DNA of 64,000 nucleotides from Cyclobacterium xiamenense (lineage in GTDB: Bacteria; Bacteroidota; Bacteroidia; Cytophagales; Cyclobacteriaceae). The stretch covers positions 62,001 to 126,000 of the forward strand of contig NZ_WIOK01000010.1 of the NCBI RefSeq assembly GCF_009467825.1, given 5' to 3'. Below the pieces are notes generated by a model. The model was given only the letters and a program-made list of their open reading frames with translations. It ran no database searches and was not told the origin of the DNA. Each line of letters begins with the position of its first letter. The first letter of the stretch is position 1. Positions 33,341 to 42,282 of the stretch are shown here, piece after piece. The translations under genes were made by a program, and so were the position numbers.

Positions 33341-35010
33341 GATACTTCGTTTTTTTTAGGTTTATCGGTCAGATTCGTACCAAACACCCGGGTAAATTGA
33401 AAGGTATCTCCATTAAAAAGGCCTTTGTCACTCAATTTGAGAGAGGGAATTACCAGCAATGCCATAAAGCTCAACGTCATGAAGGGTGATTGGAGCGGTG
33501 AACCCATGCCTTTCGCCATTTTATCCAGTTCGGTGTAGCGTTGGGCCACGTCAAATGCATCGTCGGAACTCATGAGTCCGGCTACCTGCAGCGGTAGTAC
33601 CCGCTCCTGTTTGCCATCCACCGCCGATAGGCCACCCTGGTTGGCAATCACGAGATTGACTGCTCTGGCCATGTCCTCATCCGTCACGCCGACCACCAGG
33701 ATGTTGTGGGAGTCGTGTGCGACGGAGGAAGCAATGGCCCCTCGAAGGAATCCAAACCCGTTGATCAGTGCGACCTGGGGGGGCGCGTTTCGTTCATACC
33801 GGTTGATAACGGCGAGTTTTAAGCAGTCAACTTCCGTACTGGAGATTACTTTTCCCTCTCTGGATGGCAGGGACAGCAGCCGTTCACGGGTGATCAATTG
33901 TCGGTCCAACGCCTGAATGACTCGTCCGGGTCCTCCTTCATGAGTCAAAGCAAAAGCATCCTGGGTCAATCTCTCCGCAGCAAAGTTATTGACAGGTATG
34001 CAACCCCGGTGTGCCAGCATCGATTGCCCTGCTTTTGCCACCAATTTTCCATCGATATAGGTTTCGAGAACCCGGAATTCACGGAGATCTTCTACCAGGA
34101 TAAAGTCTGCAGGGTCACCTGTGCGGAGCAGACCCACCGGCAAACCATAGTGGGTTACCGGATTGAGGCAAGCTGCGCGGAGCACATCAAAAAGGTTTTT
34201 CCCGCGGGAAATTGCCCGGGCAGCCAGTTGATTGATATGCCCATCCAGCAAGCTGTCGGGGTGTTTGTCATCGGAGCAAAAAAGGATCTGATCGGGTGCC
34301 TCGTCTAAAAGGTCTATGAGTGCATCAAAATTTCTTGCAGCGCTGCCTTCGCGTATGGCTACCTTCATTCCGTTACGGATGCGTTCTCGCCCTTCTTCCA
34401 TATTGACGCATTCGTGGTCGGTAGTTATCCCTGCTGCAGCGTACCGAGCTGCATCCGTTCCACGAAGCCCCGGTGCATGCCCGTCCACGGGCATGCCGTA
34501 CTTTTTTGCAAGTTCGATTTTCCTGATGACCTCCGGGTCGTTTGCCAGTACGCCGGGCCAATTCATCATTTCTGCCAGGTAGTGGACGCTGCCATCGGAA
34601 AACAGCCGGGCGATCTCGTCCTCTGTAATCCTGGCACCGGCCGTTTCAAAGGACGTGGCAGGTACGCAGGAGGGGGCTCCGAAGAAAAATTTAAAACCCG
34701 ACGCTTTCCCATTGGCTATCATAAAATCGATTCCTGTTAACCCACATACATTCGCAATTTCATGCGGGTCGGATACGGTAGCTACGGTTCCATGCACGAC
34801 TGCAAGCCGGGCAAAACTGGAAGGAATCAACAGGGAAGACTCGATATGCACGTGTGCGTCTACAAAACCCGGGAGCAAGTACCGCATAGGCGCAGTAGGA
34901 ATCGGCTCTACGGATTGGATATTTCCCTGTTTGACCTCAATTTTTGCTGGAAAAATTTTTCTTTTTTCAATATCAACAAACTGTCCCCTGACACTAAAAG
35001 CTGCTTCCAT
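33337..35010 (-). CDS. ade: Adenine deaminase
   Basis: The 557-residue amidohydrolase converts adenine to hypoxanthine and ammonia. PGFVDAHVHIESSLL near 48 provides the His-x-His metal ligands and the adenine-deaminase-specific IESS; VSDPHEIANVCG, GHAPGL, DHECVN and CSDDKHPDSLL supply further ligands and the catalytic Asp region. GGLSAVDGKQERVLPLQVAGLMSSD in the C-terminal part is typical of AdeC. Length is standard. The histidine kinase gene follows with a 4-base overlap. The start lies in a 160-base divergent region shared with cmk. Confidence 0.95.
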   Translation of the reverse strand: MEAAFSVRGQFVDIEKRKIFPAKIEVKQGNIQSVEPIPTAPMRYLLPGFVDAHVHIESSLLIPSSFARLAVVHGTVATVSDPHEIANVCGLTGIDFMIANGKASGFKFFFGAPSCVPATSFETAGARITEDEIARLFSDGSVHYLAEMMNWPGVLANDPEVIRKIELAKKYGMPVDGHAPGLRGTDAARYAAAGITTDHECVNMEEGRERIRNGMKVAIREGSAARNFDALIDLLDEAPDQILFCSDDKHPDSLLDGHINQLAARAISRGKNLFDVLRAACLNPVTHYGLPVGLLRTGDPADFILVEDLREFRVLETYIDGKLVAKAGQSMLAHRGCIPVNNFAAERLTQDAFALTHEGGPGRVIQALDRQLITRERLLSLPSREGKVISSTEVDCLKLAVINRYERNAPPQVALINGFGFLRGAIASSVAHDSHNILVVGVTDEDMARAVNLVIANQGGLSAVDGKQERVLPLQVAGLMSSDDAFDVAQRYTELDKMAKGMGSPLQSPFMTLSFMALLVIPSLKLSDKGLFNGDTFQFTRVFGTNLTDKPKKNEVS

Positions 35011-35123
35011 TCCCCGTATAAAAGTTACGAATACTTAAGTCAAGTAATGTTGGTTGGGTTACCTTATTGTAATAAAAAACCAATACAAATAAGGCCCGTT
35101 ACCCAGAATAGTCATAAATATAC

Positions 35124-35131
35124 TATATTTG
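35124..35131 (+). promoter_or_regulatory. Promoter -7 box (TATATTTG) for cmk-ispH
   Basis: An exact TAnnTTTG match, 39 bases before the cmk start, in an AT-rich stretch. Leader of about 32 bases. The -33 element is not clear. Confidence 0.55.
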
Positions 35132-35170
35132 CGCTTGAAAAGGAAAGCAGGTACCATTCATTTTTCGTTA

Positions 35171-35848
35171 ATGAAAAAAATTATCATTGCCATTGATGGT
35201 TATTCCGGTTGCGGAAAGAGTACCACAGCAAAGGCAGTAGCCAAAAAATTGGGCTACACCTACTTGGATTCGGGTTCCATGTATCGCGCCGTAACGCTGT
35301 ATTTTTTAAAAAATGGCATCAATACCGCAATTGCCGAGGAGGTGGTCGTTGGTCTGAATACCATGAAGATTTCCTTTCGCATGGATCCATCCGACGGTTC
35401 CCAACAAGTTTACTTAAATGGAGTTAATGTAGAGGAAGAGATTCGGGGAATGGAGGTATCGGCGCGGGTAAGTGAAATCAGCAAACTACCTGAAGTTCGG
35501 TCAGCACTTGTGAAAAAGCAGCGGGAACTGGGAAAAGAAAAAGGGATCGTCATGGATGGCAGGGATATTGGTACGGTGGTATTTCCACATGCGGAGTTGA
35601 AGGTATTTATGAAAGCCAACACAGAAATCCGGGCACTGCGTCGGCAGCGGGAGTTGGCGGACAAAGGCCAACAAATTAGTTTGGAAAAAGTGAAAGATAA
35701 CCTGGAATCCAGGGATGCGTTGGATAGCGGTAGGAAGCTCAGTCCGCTAAAAAAGGCAGCAGACGCTGTGGAGTTGGATACCAGTTACCTGCAGTTTGAC
35801 GAGCAGGTGTCCAGAATTCTACAATTGGCAAAGGAGCGAATGAATTAA
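35171..35848 (+). CDS. cmk: Cytidylate kinase
   Basis: Start taken at ATG 35171, which puts the P-loop GYSGCGKST at residues 10-18; the open frame upstream would add 14 residues ahead of the promoter box. The 225-residue enzyme phosphorylates CMP and dCMP with ATP. Family marks are the LDSGSMYRAVTLY CMP-binding segment (about 33-45), the MDGRDIGTVVFP motif near 132 and RALRRQRELADKG in the lid. It is 4 bases from ispH, a pairing I know from other Bacteroidota. Confidence 0.95.
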   Translation: MKKIIIAIDGYSGCGKSTTAKAVAKKLGYTYLDSGSMYRAVTLYFLKNGINTAIAEEVVVGLNTMKISFRMDPSDGSQQVYLNGVNVEEEIRGMEVSARVSEISKLPEVRSALVKKQRELGKEKGIVMDGRDIGTVVFPHAELKVFMKANTEIRALRRQRELADKGQQISLEKVKDNLESRDALDSGRKLSPLKKAADAVELDTSYLQFDEQVSRILQLAKERMN

Positions 35849-35852
35849 GGTT

Positions 35853-36755
35853 ATGGACGTAACAATAGATAAAAACTCAGGGTATTGTTTTGGCGTGGAA
35901 TATGCCATTAAAATGGCCGAGGACGAGATGGTTGAAGACCAAAAATTGTATTGTTTGGGTGATATTGTTCACAATGACATGGAGGTGAAGCGCTTGAGCA
36001 ATAAGGGGCTTGTGGTGATCGATCGCGAGGATTTACGTTGCCTGCACGATTGCAAGGTACTGATTCGGGCGCACGGAGAACCACCGGAAACCTACCGGAT
36101 GGCCATAGAAAATAACATCGAACTCATCGATGCTTCTTGCCCGGTAGTGCTCAAACTACAGCATCGGGTAAAGACAGCTTTTGATAAGATGGAGAAACAG
36201 CAGGGGCAAATTGTCATTTATGGCAAAAAGGGGCATGCCGAGGTAATTGGACTAACGGGACAAACCCTGGAAAAAGCCATCGTGGTTATGGATGACGAAG
36301 ACCTGAATCAAATTGATTTCTCCAAGCCGGTTACCTTGTTTAGTCAGACGACGAAGAGCACCCGTGGTTTTTATGCCCTGAAGGAAAAAATTCAGAAGCG
36401 CATTGAGGAAGCAAAGGGAAATATGGACGAGGTAGATTTTAATGCAAACGACTCCATATGCAGACAGGTCTCCAACCGGGAGCCTCAATTGCAGAAATTT
36501 TCTGAAGAAAACGACGTGATAATCTTTGTTTCCGGGAAAAAGAGTTCGAATGGGAAAGCCCTGTATCAAGTGTGCAAAGGCGTAAACCCACGGAGTTATT
36601 TTGTAGAAAATGAAGAGGAGATCGTATCGGATTGGATACGTGCGGATGACAAGATAGGGATTTGTGGAGCTACCTCTACCCCCATGTGGTTGATGGAGCA
36701 GGTACGCGATCATCTACTTTCTCTGGACACTCGTTCGGTAGAAGCAGGAATTTAA
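35853..36755 (+). CDS. ispH: 4-hydroxy-3-methylbut-2-enyl diphosphate reductase
   Basis: The 300-residue enzyme ends the non-mevalonate isoprenoid route, forming IPP and DMAPP with a [4Fe-4S] cluster. The cluster cysteines are visible in NSGYCFGVEYA (Cys12), IDASCPVV (about 92) and NDSICRQVSNRE (about 203). LRAHGEPPE-like RAHGEPPETY (near 72) holds a substrate-binding His, and the family's Thr-Glu region is in SQTTKSTRGF. It sits 4 bases after cmk, with which it shares a promoter. It is a likely client of the Nfu protein encoded upstream. Confidence 0.95.
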   Translation: MDVTIDKNSGYCFGVEYAIKMAEDEMVEDQKLYCLGDIVHNDMEVKRLSNKGLVVIDREDLRCLHDCKVLIRAHGEPPETYRMAIENNIELIDASCPVVLKLQHRVKTAFDKMEKQQGQIVIYGKKGHAEVIGLTGQTLEKAIVVMDDEDLNQIDFSKPVTLFSQTTKSTRGFYALKEKIQKRIEEAKGNMDEVDFNANDSICRQVSNREPQLQKFSEENDVIIFVSGKKSSNGKALYQVCKGVNPRSYFVENEEEIVSDWIRADDKIGICGATSTPMWLMEQVRDHLLSLDTRSVEAGI

Positions 36756-36813
36756 AAGAATGCGATCAAAGGGGCTAATCCTTCAAAATTTGATAAATAA
36801 TCGCCGAATTAGC

Positions 36814-36844
36814 TTCGTATAACTAATGTAATTTAGTAAATTTG
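36814..36844 (+). promoter_or_regulatory. Promoter of the nqr operon (TTCG-N19-TAAATTTG)
   Basis: TAAATTTG (36837-36844) is an exact -7 box; 19 bases upstream lies TTCG (36814-36817), one base off TTTG. Transcription would start near 36851, giving a leader of about 34 bases before nqrA. Confidence 0.6.
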
Positions 36845-36884
36845 AGACGTTTTTCACAGGACCATATAGTTTCAAAAATCAAAT

Positions 36885-38246
36885 ATGTCAAAACAAATCA
36901 AGCTTAAAAAAGGGTTTGATATACGCCTGGTTGGTAAAGCCGAAAAAAAGATCGGTGAATTTCAACCTGTCAAAACCTTTGCCATCAAGCCTACAGATTT
37001 CATCGGAATGCAACGACCCAAGGTCATTGTTAAAGAAGGTGATACGGTAAAGGCAGGTTCTCCCATTTTATTTGATAAGAAAATGGAAAAAGTGCAGTAT
37101 GTGGCACCTGTATCCGGAGAGATTGTCGAAATCAAGCGAGGAGAGAAAAGGAAGTTGTTGGAGATAAAAATCCTAGCGGATAGTGAGATCAATTTTGAGA
37201 AATTCGACACCTACACCGAAGCGGATATTTCCGCTGCCAGCAGAGAAAAGGTAATCGATCACCTGACAGCTACTGGCGTATGGCCACAACTTATTCAACG
37301 TCCCTATGGCGTAGTGGCCAATCCGGAAGACGAACCCAAGGCGGTGTTTATTTCGGGTTTTGACACACATCCATTGGCCCCAGATTACGATTACCTGCTC
37401 AAAGGGCAATCCAGCTACTTCCAGACAGGTGTTTCTGTTTTGAAAAAGTTGACCAGCGGAAAAATTTACCTTGGACTGTCCGGTGAAAACAAGTCTTCCG
37501 AATTGGCGACCATACAAGGTGTGGAAATGCATCAGTTTTCCGGCCCACACCCTGCCGGGAATGTAGGCGTTCAAATCCACCACATTGCGCCAATCAACAA
37601 AGGAGAAATTGTGTGGACCATCAACCCATACGGGGTGGTGCAAATCGGTAAGCTGTTTACCAACGGAATCTACGACGCATCCAAGTTGATCGCTATAACC
37701 GGCTCCGAAATCAAATCTCCTGCTTATGCACAGACATATATTGGAAGTTGCGTGGATGCCTATGTGGAGGGCAATACCAAATCGGATCACGTTCGGGTGA
37801 TTTCCGGGAATGTGCTTACCGGAGAAAAAATCAACCGCGACGGTTACCTCGGTTTTTACCAACATCAGCTTACGGTCATTCCTGAGGGCGACTATTACGA
37901 GTTTCTCGGCTGGATGAAGCCAACGGCCGAAAAGCTAAGCTACCACAAGGCGCTTGGGCTATTGTCCTTTCTATTTCCAAAGAAAGAATATGCGCTGGAT
38001 TCCAATGCCAGGGGTGAGGAGCGGGCATTTGTACAAACCGGCGTATTTGAGAGTGTGACGCCCATGGATATATATCCGGTTTACTTACTCAAGGCCATTA
38101 TGGCCGAGGATTTTGACGAAATGGAAGAACTCGGCATCTATGAAGTAATTGAAGAAGACCTGGCTTTGTGTGAATTTGTGGATGTCTCCAAACACCCGGT
38201 TCAGGAAATCGTTAGAAAAGGTATAGAACTCATTCAATACAGTTAA
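36885..38246 (+). CDS. nqrA: Na+-translocating NADH:quinone reductase subunit A
   Basis: A 453-residue peripheral subunit of the sodium-pumping Nqr complex. The opening (LKKGFDIRLVGKAEKKI) and the biotinyl-like hammerhead (VKEGDTVKAGSPILFDKKMEKVQYVAPVSGEI) are typical of NqrA, as is FPKKEYALDSNARGEERAFVQTG near 365. NqrA binds ubiquinone/menaquinone near the cytoplasmic face and has no membrane segments. It is the first gene of nqrABCDE; the next gene begins 5 bases later. Confidence 0.95.
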   Translation: MSKQIKLKKGFDIRLVGKAEKKIGEFQPVKTFAIKPTDFIGMQRPKVIVKEGDTVKAGSPILFDKKMEKVQYVAPVSGEIVEIKRGEKRKLLEIKILADSEINFEKFDTYTEADISAASREKVIDHLTATGVWPQLIQRPYGVVANPEDEPKAVFISGFDTHPLAPDYDYLLKGQSSYFQTGVSVLKKLTSGKIYLGLSGENKSSELATIQGVEMHQFSGPHPAGNVGVQIHHIAPINKGEIVWTINPYGVVQIGKLFTNGIYDASKLIAITGSEIKSPAYAQTYIGSCVDAYVEGNTKSDHVRVISGNVLTGEKINRDGYLGFYQHQLTVIPEGDYYEFLGWMKPTAEKLSYHKALGLLSFLFPKKEYALDSNARGEERAFVQTGVFESVTPMDIYPVYLLKAIMAEDFDEMEELGIYEVIEEDLALCEFVDVSKHPVQEIVRKGIELIQYS

Positions 38247-38251
38247 CCAAT

Positions 38252-39454
38252 ATGAAGTTTTTACGTGATCTGTTGGACCAACAGAAGCCCCTGTTTCAAA
38301 AGGGAGGGAAATTAGAAAACCTCTATTACTTGTATGAAGCCGGTGAAACATTCTTGTTTTCGCCCAAGCATACAACGCCAGCAAGAGGCGCGCAGGTAAA
38401 GGATGCCATCGATTTGAAGCGCATGATGATTACCGTGGTGATTGCAATGATCCCTTGCTTGTTGTTTGGAATTTACAATACCGGCCACATGCATTACCTG
38501 GCAGTCGGTGAGGCGGCTAGTTTTGGGGATAAATTTATCCTGGGATTAACCCTGGTATTGCCCATAGTAATTGTTGCTTACGCAGCAGGCGGTTTGGTAG
38601 AGGCGGGTTTTGCCGTTGTACGAAAACACCCCATTAACGAAGGTTTTTTGGTGACGGGGATGTTGATCCCATTGGTGGTACCAGCAACCACGCCCCTGTG
38701 GCAGGTAGCCCTCGCTACCGTGTTTGCCGTAGTGATTGCCAAGGAGGTTTTCGGGGGTACGGGGATGAACATTCTTAACGTGGCCATGACGGCTAGGGCT
38801 TTTCTGTACTTCGCCTATCCGGCGCAAATATCCGGCGATCAGGTTTGGACCTATCTGGGAGATAAGACGCCTGTAGATGGTTTCTCCGGTGCCACAGCAC
38901 TGGCTGTGGCGTACCAGTCCGGACAAGAAGGAGTGAATGCCGTTTCTAACCTGGCCAGCCATAACGCGGCTGTGATGGATGATATGTTTGGTTTTGCAAA
39001 CATGTTCCTTGGGTTTATTCCGGGATCCATCGGCGAGACGTCCACCTTGATGGTCCTTTTGGGAGCTGCCATTTTGCTGTTTACCGGCGTTGCGAGTTGG
39101 AAAATCATGTTGAGTGCATTTGGAGGTGCGTACATCATGGCAGCGGTGATGCAACTAATGGCCGTGAACGAATTTATGGCCATGCCTGCCCACTACCATC
39201 TGGTAATGGGAGGTATTGCTTTTGGGATTGTTTTTATGGCGACCGATCCCGTATCGGCGGCCCAAACGGAATCCGGGAAGTGGATCTACGGTTTATTGAT
39301 TGGTGTATTGACCATCATCATCCGCGTGACCAACCCGGCTTACCCCGAAGGAATCATGTTGGCAGTACTGTTTATGAATGTATTTGCCCCATTGATAGAT
39401 CATTATGTAGTAAAAGCTAATAAGAAAAGGAGGTTACAACGTGCAACAGTCTAA
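38252..39454 (+). CDS. nqrB: Na+-translocating NADH:quinone reductase subunit B
   Basis: A 400-residue membrane subunit with about ten helices, the main part of the sodium path. GFSGATALA at 210-218 contains the Thr215 expected to carry covalently bound FMN (S-G-A-T flavinylation motif). GLVEAGFAVVRKHPINEGFLVTG and FGGTGMNILNVAMTARAF are conserved NqrB/RnfD blocks. Flavinylation needs an ApbE-type transferase, which is not in this window. Its last 14 bases overlap the start of nqrC. Confidence 0.95.
   Translation: MKFLRDLLDQQKPLFQKGGKLENLYYLYEAGETFLFSPKHTTPARGAQVKDAIDLKRMMITVVIAMIPCLLFGIYNTGHMHYLAVGEAASFGDKFILGLTLVLPIVIVAYAAGGLVEAGFAVVRKHPINEGFLVTGMLIPLVVPATTPLWQVALATVFAVVIAKEVFGGTGMNILNVAMTARAFLYFAYPAQISGDQVWTYLGDKTPVDGFSGATALAVAYQSGQEGVNAVSNLASHNAAVMDDMFGFANMFLGFIPGSIGETSTLMVLLGAAILLFTGVASWKIMLSAFGGAYIMAAVMQLMAVNEFMAMPAHYHLVMGGIAFGIVFMATDPVSAAQTESGKWIYGLLIGVLTIIIRVTNPAYPEGIMLAVLFMNVFAPLIDHYVVKANKKRRLQRATV
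39427..39433 (+). promoter_or_regulatory. Strong ribosome-binding site that fixes the nqrC start
   Basis: AAGGAGG ends 7 bases before GTG 39441. It lies inside the nqrB coding end and supports GTG as the nqrC start. Such a perfect site is uncommon in this window. Confidence 0.75.
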
Positions 39455-40208
39455 TGCGTACATTATCACATTCTCGATCATCCTTACGGTGGTCTTGGGT
39501 CTTTTGCTCTCAGGTACCTCTGAGGTGCTAAAGCCGATTCAGAAAAAAGCGGAAGAGTTGGATACCAAAAAGCAAATCTTGGGAGCCGTGATGTCCGCCG
39601 ACGAGATTTCCGGGATGAAACCCGAGGAAATCAACGCGTTCTACGAAAGTCGGATTTCTTCCAGGGTGGTCAATATCGAAGGAGAAGAAGTGGAAGAACA
39701 AGACGGAGTACAGGTCACCGCAGAGACCGTAGATGTGGGTAAAAATTACAAAAAAGCTCCGGAAGATCGCCTGTATCCCGTATTTGTATTTCACGAGGAA
39801 GGCGACGCGGATGCTGCCATTTCGTATATTTTTCCGGTGTATGGCAACGGGCTTTGGGACAATATATGGGGCTACCTGGCCCTACAGACAGATATGGCGA
39901 CCATTGAGGGAATCACCTTTTCCCACGCGGGAGAAACGCCAGGGCTTGGCGCGAGGATAACATCAAGCGATGTACAGCAGCGCTACAAGGAAAAATCGAT
40001 TTACAGCGAAGACGGAGAGTTGGTTTCGGTAGTCATGCAAAAAGGGGAAGGAAAAGATTATTCCGGTGATCCCCACAAAGTAGATGGGCTCTCCGGAGCT
40101 ACTATCACCGCCGAGGGAGTGAATAAAATGTTGAAAAGCTACCTGGAACACTACAGGGCGTACATGGAAAAGAAAAAAGATGGTGCTCCCAGCATGGCAT
40201 TGAATTAA
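39441..40208 (+). CDS. nqrC: Na+-translocating NADH:quinone reductase subunit C
   Basis: Start is GTG 39441, fixed by a perfect ribosome-binding site and overlapping nqrB by 14 bases. The 255-residue subunit has one N-terminal helix (IITFSIILTVVLGLLLSG) and a periplasmic FMN-binding domain. GLSGATIT (216-223) carries the flavinylated Thr221. GLWDNIWGYLALQTD and GETPGLGARI are family blocks. It passes electrons toward NqrB. The acidic insertion around residues 78-92 (IEGEEVEEQDG) is longer than I expect from Vibrio-type NqrC. Confidence 0.95.
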   Translation: MQQSNAYIITFSIILTVVLGLLLSGTSEVLKPIQKKAEELDTKKQILGAVMSADEISGMKPEEINAFYESRISSRVVNIEGEEVEEQDGVQVTAETVDVGKNYKKAPEDRLYPVFVFHEEGDADAAISYIFPVYGNGLWDNIWGYLALQTDMATIEGITFSHAGETPGLGARITSSDVQQRYKEKSIYSEDGELVSVVMQKGEGKDYSGDPHKVDGLSGATITAEGVNKMLKSYLEHYRAYMEKKKDGAPSMALN

Positions 40209-40235
40209 TTTGAAACATTTCAATCGGAAAATACT

Positions 40236-40919
40236 ATGAGTACAGAAGTAGCTGAAAAAGAAGCAGCGGTAAAAGAATCAGAAGCGCTTCTTTCGAAAAG
40301 ACGGAAAAAGCTGATCACGGACCCATTGGTGGACGACAACCCGATTACTATTCAGGTATTGGGCATTTGTTCCGCACTTGCCGTTACCACACAGATGCAA
40401 CCCACGTTGGTCATGGCCTTGTCGGTTATCTTTGTAATGGTCATGTCAAACCTATCGATCTCCTTGCTACGAAATAAAATCCCTACCCGGGTGCGGATCA
40501 TTGTGCAGTTGGCGGTTGTGGCTTCCTTGGTGACACTCGTAAACGAAGTGTTGAAAGCATTTGCCTACGATATGTATAAAGAACTGTCTGTATTTGTCGG
40601 GCTGATCATTACCAATTGTATCGTGATGGGCAGATTGGAGGCCTATGCGCTGGGGAATAAGCCTTACGACTCCATCCTTGATGGATTCGGAAGTGCGCTT
40701 GGATATTCCTGGATCATCCTTACCGTTGCCTTTTTCCGGGAACTTTGGGGATCAGGCTCCCTATTTGGAATTCCAATCTTTGACGGGATTTCCAGTTTAT
40801 TTGGTCCTGATTTTCAATTGGCCACGAACGGGCTAATGGTGAGTCCGGTAGGGGCTTTTATTATTCTTGGTCTGCTCATTTGGGTGCAGCGTTCCAAGAC
40901 CGGGTATGTGGAACATTAA
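40236..40919 (+). CDS. nqrD: Na+-translocating NADH:quinone reductase subunit D
   Basis: A 227-residue membrane protein with six helices. DNPITIQVLGICSALAVTTQM near 48 and VFVGLIITNCIVMGRLEAYA near 124 contain the cysteines that coordinate the intramembrane iron centre shared with NqrE in the Vibrio structure. RELWGSGSLFGI is another family block. The N-terminal 35 residues are charged and cytoplasmic. It is followed by nqrE after 12 bases. Confidence 0.95.
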   Translation: MSTEVAEKEAAVKESEALLSKRRKKLITDPLVDDNPITIQVLGICSALAVTTQMQPTLVMALSVIFVMVMSNLSISLLRNKIPTRVRIIVQLAVVASLVTLVNEVLKAFAYDMYKELSVFVGLIITNCIVMGRLEAYALGNKPYDSILDGFGSALGYSWIILTVAFFRELWGSGSLFGIPIFDGISSLFGPDFQLATNGLMVSPVGAFIILGLLIWVQRSKTGYVEH

Positions 40920-40931
40920 ACGTTTGAACGA

Positions 40932-41543
40932 ATGGAATTATTTAACTTAGCAATACGGTCGATTTTTATCGACAACATGGTTTTCGCCTACTTCCTGGGA
41001 ATGTGTTCGTTTTTGGCAGTTTCTAAAAGAGTAAGTACTGCCCTCGGACTTGGCGCAGCGGTTATTTTCGTTTTGACTATTACCGTACCCCTCAACTGGC
41101 TTTTGAACGAATTTATTCTAAAAGAGGGAGCATTGGCCTTCCTGGGAGCATCTTTTGCGTCCATCGACCTTACCTTTCTTCGGTTTATCATGTTCATTGC
41201 GATCATCGCGGCGATGGTACAATTGGTGGAAATGGTCGTTGAAAAATTTGCGCCCGCGTTGTACGGAGCATTGGGGATATTCCTTCCGCTGATTGCGGTA
41301 AACTGTGCCATTCTGGGAGGTTCGCTTTTTATGGCGCAGCGCGACTACACATTGGCTGAGGCGACAGTTTACGGGTTTGGATCGGGAACGGGTTTCTTTC
41401 TGGCAATTGTTGCCCTGGCAGCAATTCGGGAAAAACTTAAGTATTCCAATGTTCCAAATGGTTTGAAAGGGCTGGGCATTACCATGCTGCTTACAGGGCT
41501 CATGGGAATTGCATTTATGTCCTTTATGGGAATTGATTTGTAA
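40932..41543 (+). CDS. nqrE: Na+-translocating NADH:quinone reductase subunit E
   Basis: A 203-residue membrane protein with six helices, the inverted-repeat partner of Nqr[16 protein letters not shown] (near 19-33) and [16 protein letters not shown] (near 116) hold the paired cysteines for the iron centre. [23 protein letters not shown] is diagnostic. It is the last gene of the operon: a strong terminator begins 42 bases after its stop and no nqrF follows. Confidence 0.95.
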   Translation: MELFNLAIRSIFIDNMVFAYFLGMCSFLAVSKRVSTALGLGAAVIFVLTITVPLNWLLNEFILKEGALAFLGASFASIDLTFLRFIMFIAIIAAMVQLVEMVVEKFAPALYGALGIFLPLIAVNCAILGGSLFMAQRDYTLAEATVYGFGSGTGFFLAIVALAAIREKLKYSNVPNGLKGLGITMLLTGLMGIAFMSFMGIDL

Positions 41544-41585
41544 TTTCTCGGTTTATTATTTGTTTAATTTGATTTACATTGCAGG

Positions 41586-41620
41586 ACCCTGTTCACTTTT
41601 ATAGCGAGCAGGGTTTTTTT
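41586..41620 (+). terminator. Rho-independent terminator of the nqr operon
   Basis: ACCCTGTTC (41586-41594) pairs with GAGCAGGGT (41606-41614), 9 bp with one G-T pair, and is followed by seven T (to about 41621). Confidence 0.85.
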
Positions 41621-41657
41621 ATACGTCCTTTTACAGCTTCAACCAGTAACAGCAGCC

Positions 41658-42281
41658 ATGGCAGACTTCACTTCAAAACGTATTTTTGGCTATTTCCTTC
41701 GGGGATTGCTCTTTGTCGTTCCCTTTTTTTTAACAGGGTACATCATCGTTCTTACTGTTCAGTTTCTGGATAACATCATTCCGGTAAATATTCCCGGGCT
41801 TGGTATTTTGGTGATGTTGGTATTCGTTACTCTGGTGGGCTACCTGACGAGTATTTTCATCACGAAATCCATTTTTGAGGAATTAGAGAAGATTGTGTTT
41901 AAAATTCCACTGGTAAATATACTGTACACCAGTATCAAAGATTTGATGTCTGCTTTTGTTGGCGATAAAAAAAAGTTCAATACGCCAATCATCGTCAAAT
42001 TGTCGGATAACATGTCCCGTTTGGGTTTTATGACACAGGATGATCTTTCTGTTCTCGGTCAGGAAGAGTTGGTAGCGGTTTACTTTCCTCATTCCTACAA
42101 TTTCAGTGGCAACCTTTTTCTGGTTCCTAAAATGAACGTTACCCGATTAAAGAATGTAAACAGTACGGAAATCATGAAGTTTATCGTTTCCGGTGGGGTA
42201 TCTCAATTGAACTATTACAAATACCCAAACCGGGAAAAAGCCGCCGGCAATGAGCTGGATTCTTCCGCAGAAGTTCATTGA
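41658..42281 (+). CDS. DUF502 family membrane protein
   Basis: The 207-residue protein has two membrane helices (about 10-32 and 46-70) separated by the short loop FLDNIIPVNIPGLG, the standard DUF502 arrangement. Further family blocks are FEELEKIVFKIPLVNILYTSIKDLMSAF and the region GFMTQDDL, ending in VAVYFPHSYNFSGNLFLVP. It is an inner-membrane protein of unknown function. It follows the nqr terminator and adjoins the transaminase gene by one base, so the two probably form an operon. Confidence 0.88.
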   Translation: MADFTSKRIFGYFLRGLLFVVPFFLTGYIIVLTVQFLDNIIPVNIPGLGILVMLVFVTLVGYLTSIFITKSIFEELEKIVFKIPLVNILYTSIKDLMSAFVGDKKKFNTPIIVKLSDNMSRLGFMTQDDLSVLGQEELVAVYFPHSYNFSGNLFLVPKMNVTRLKNVNSTEIMKFIVSGGVSQLNYYKYPNREKAAGNELDSSAEVH

Positions 42282-42282
42282 T

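Noticed and set aside
34010-34740. Several plus-strand open frames inside adenine deaminase
   Set aside because: Antisense shadows of a well-conserved coding frame.
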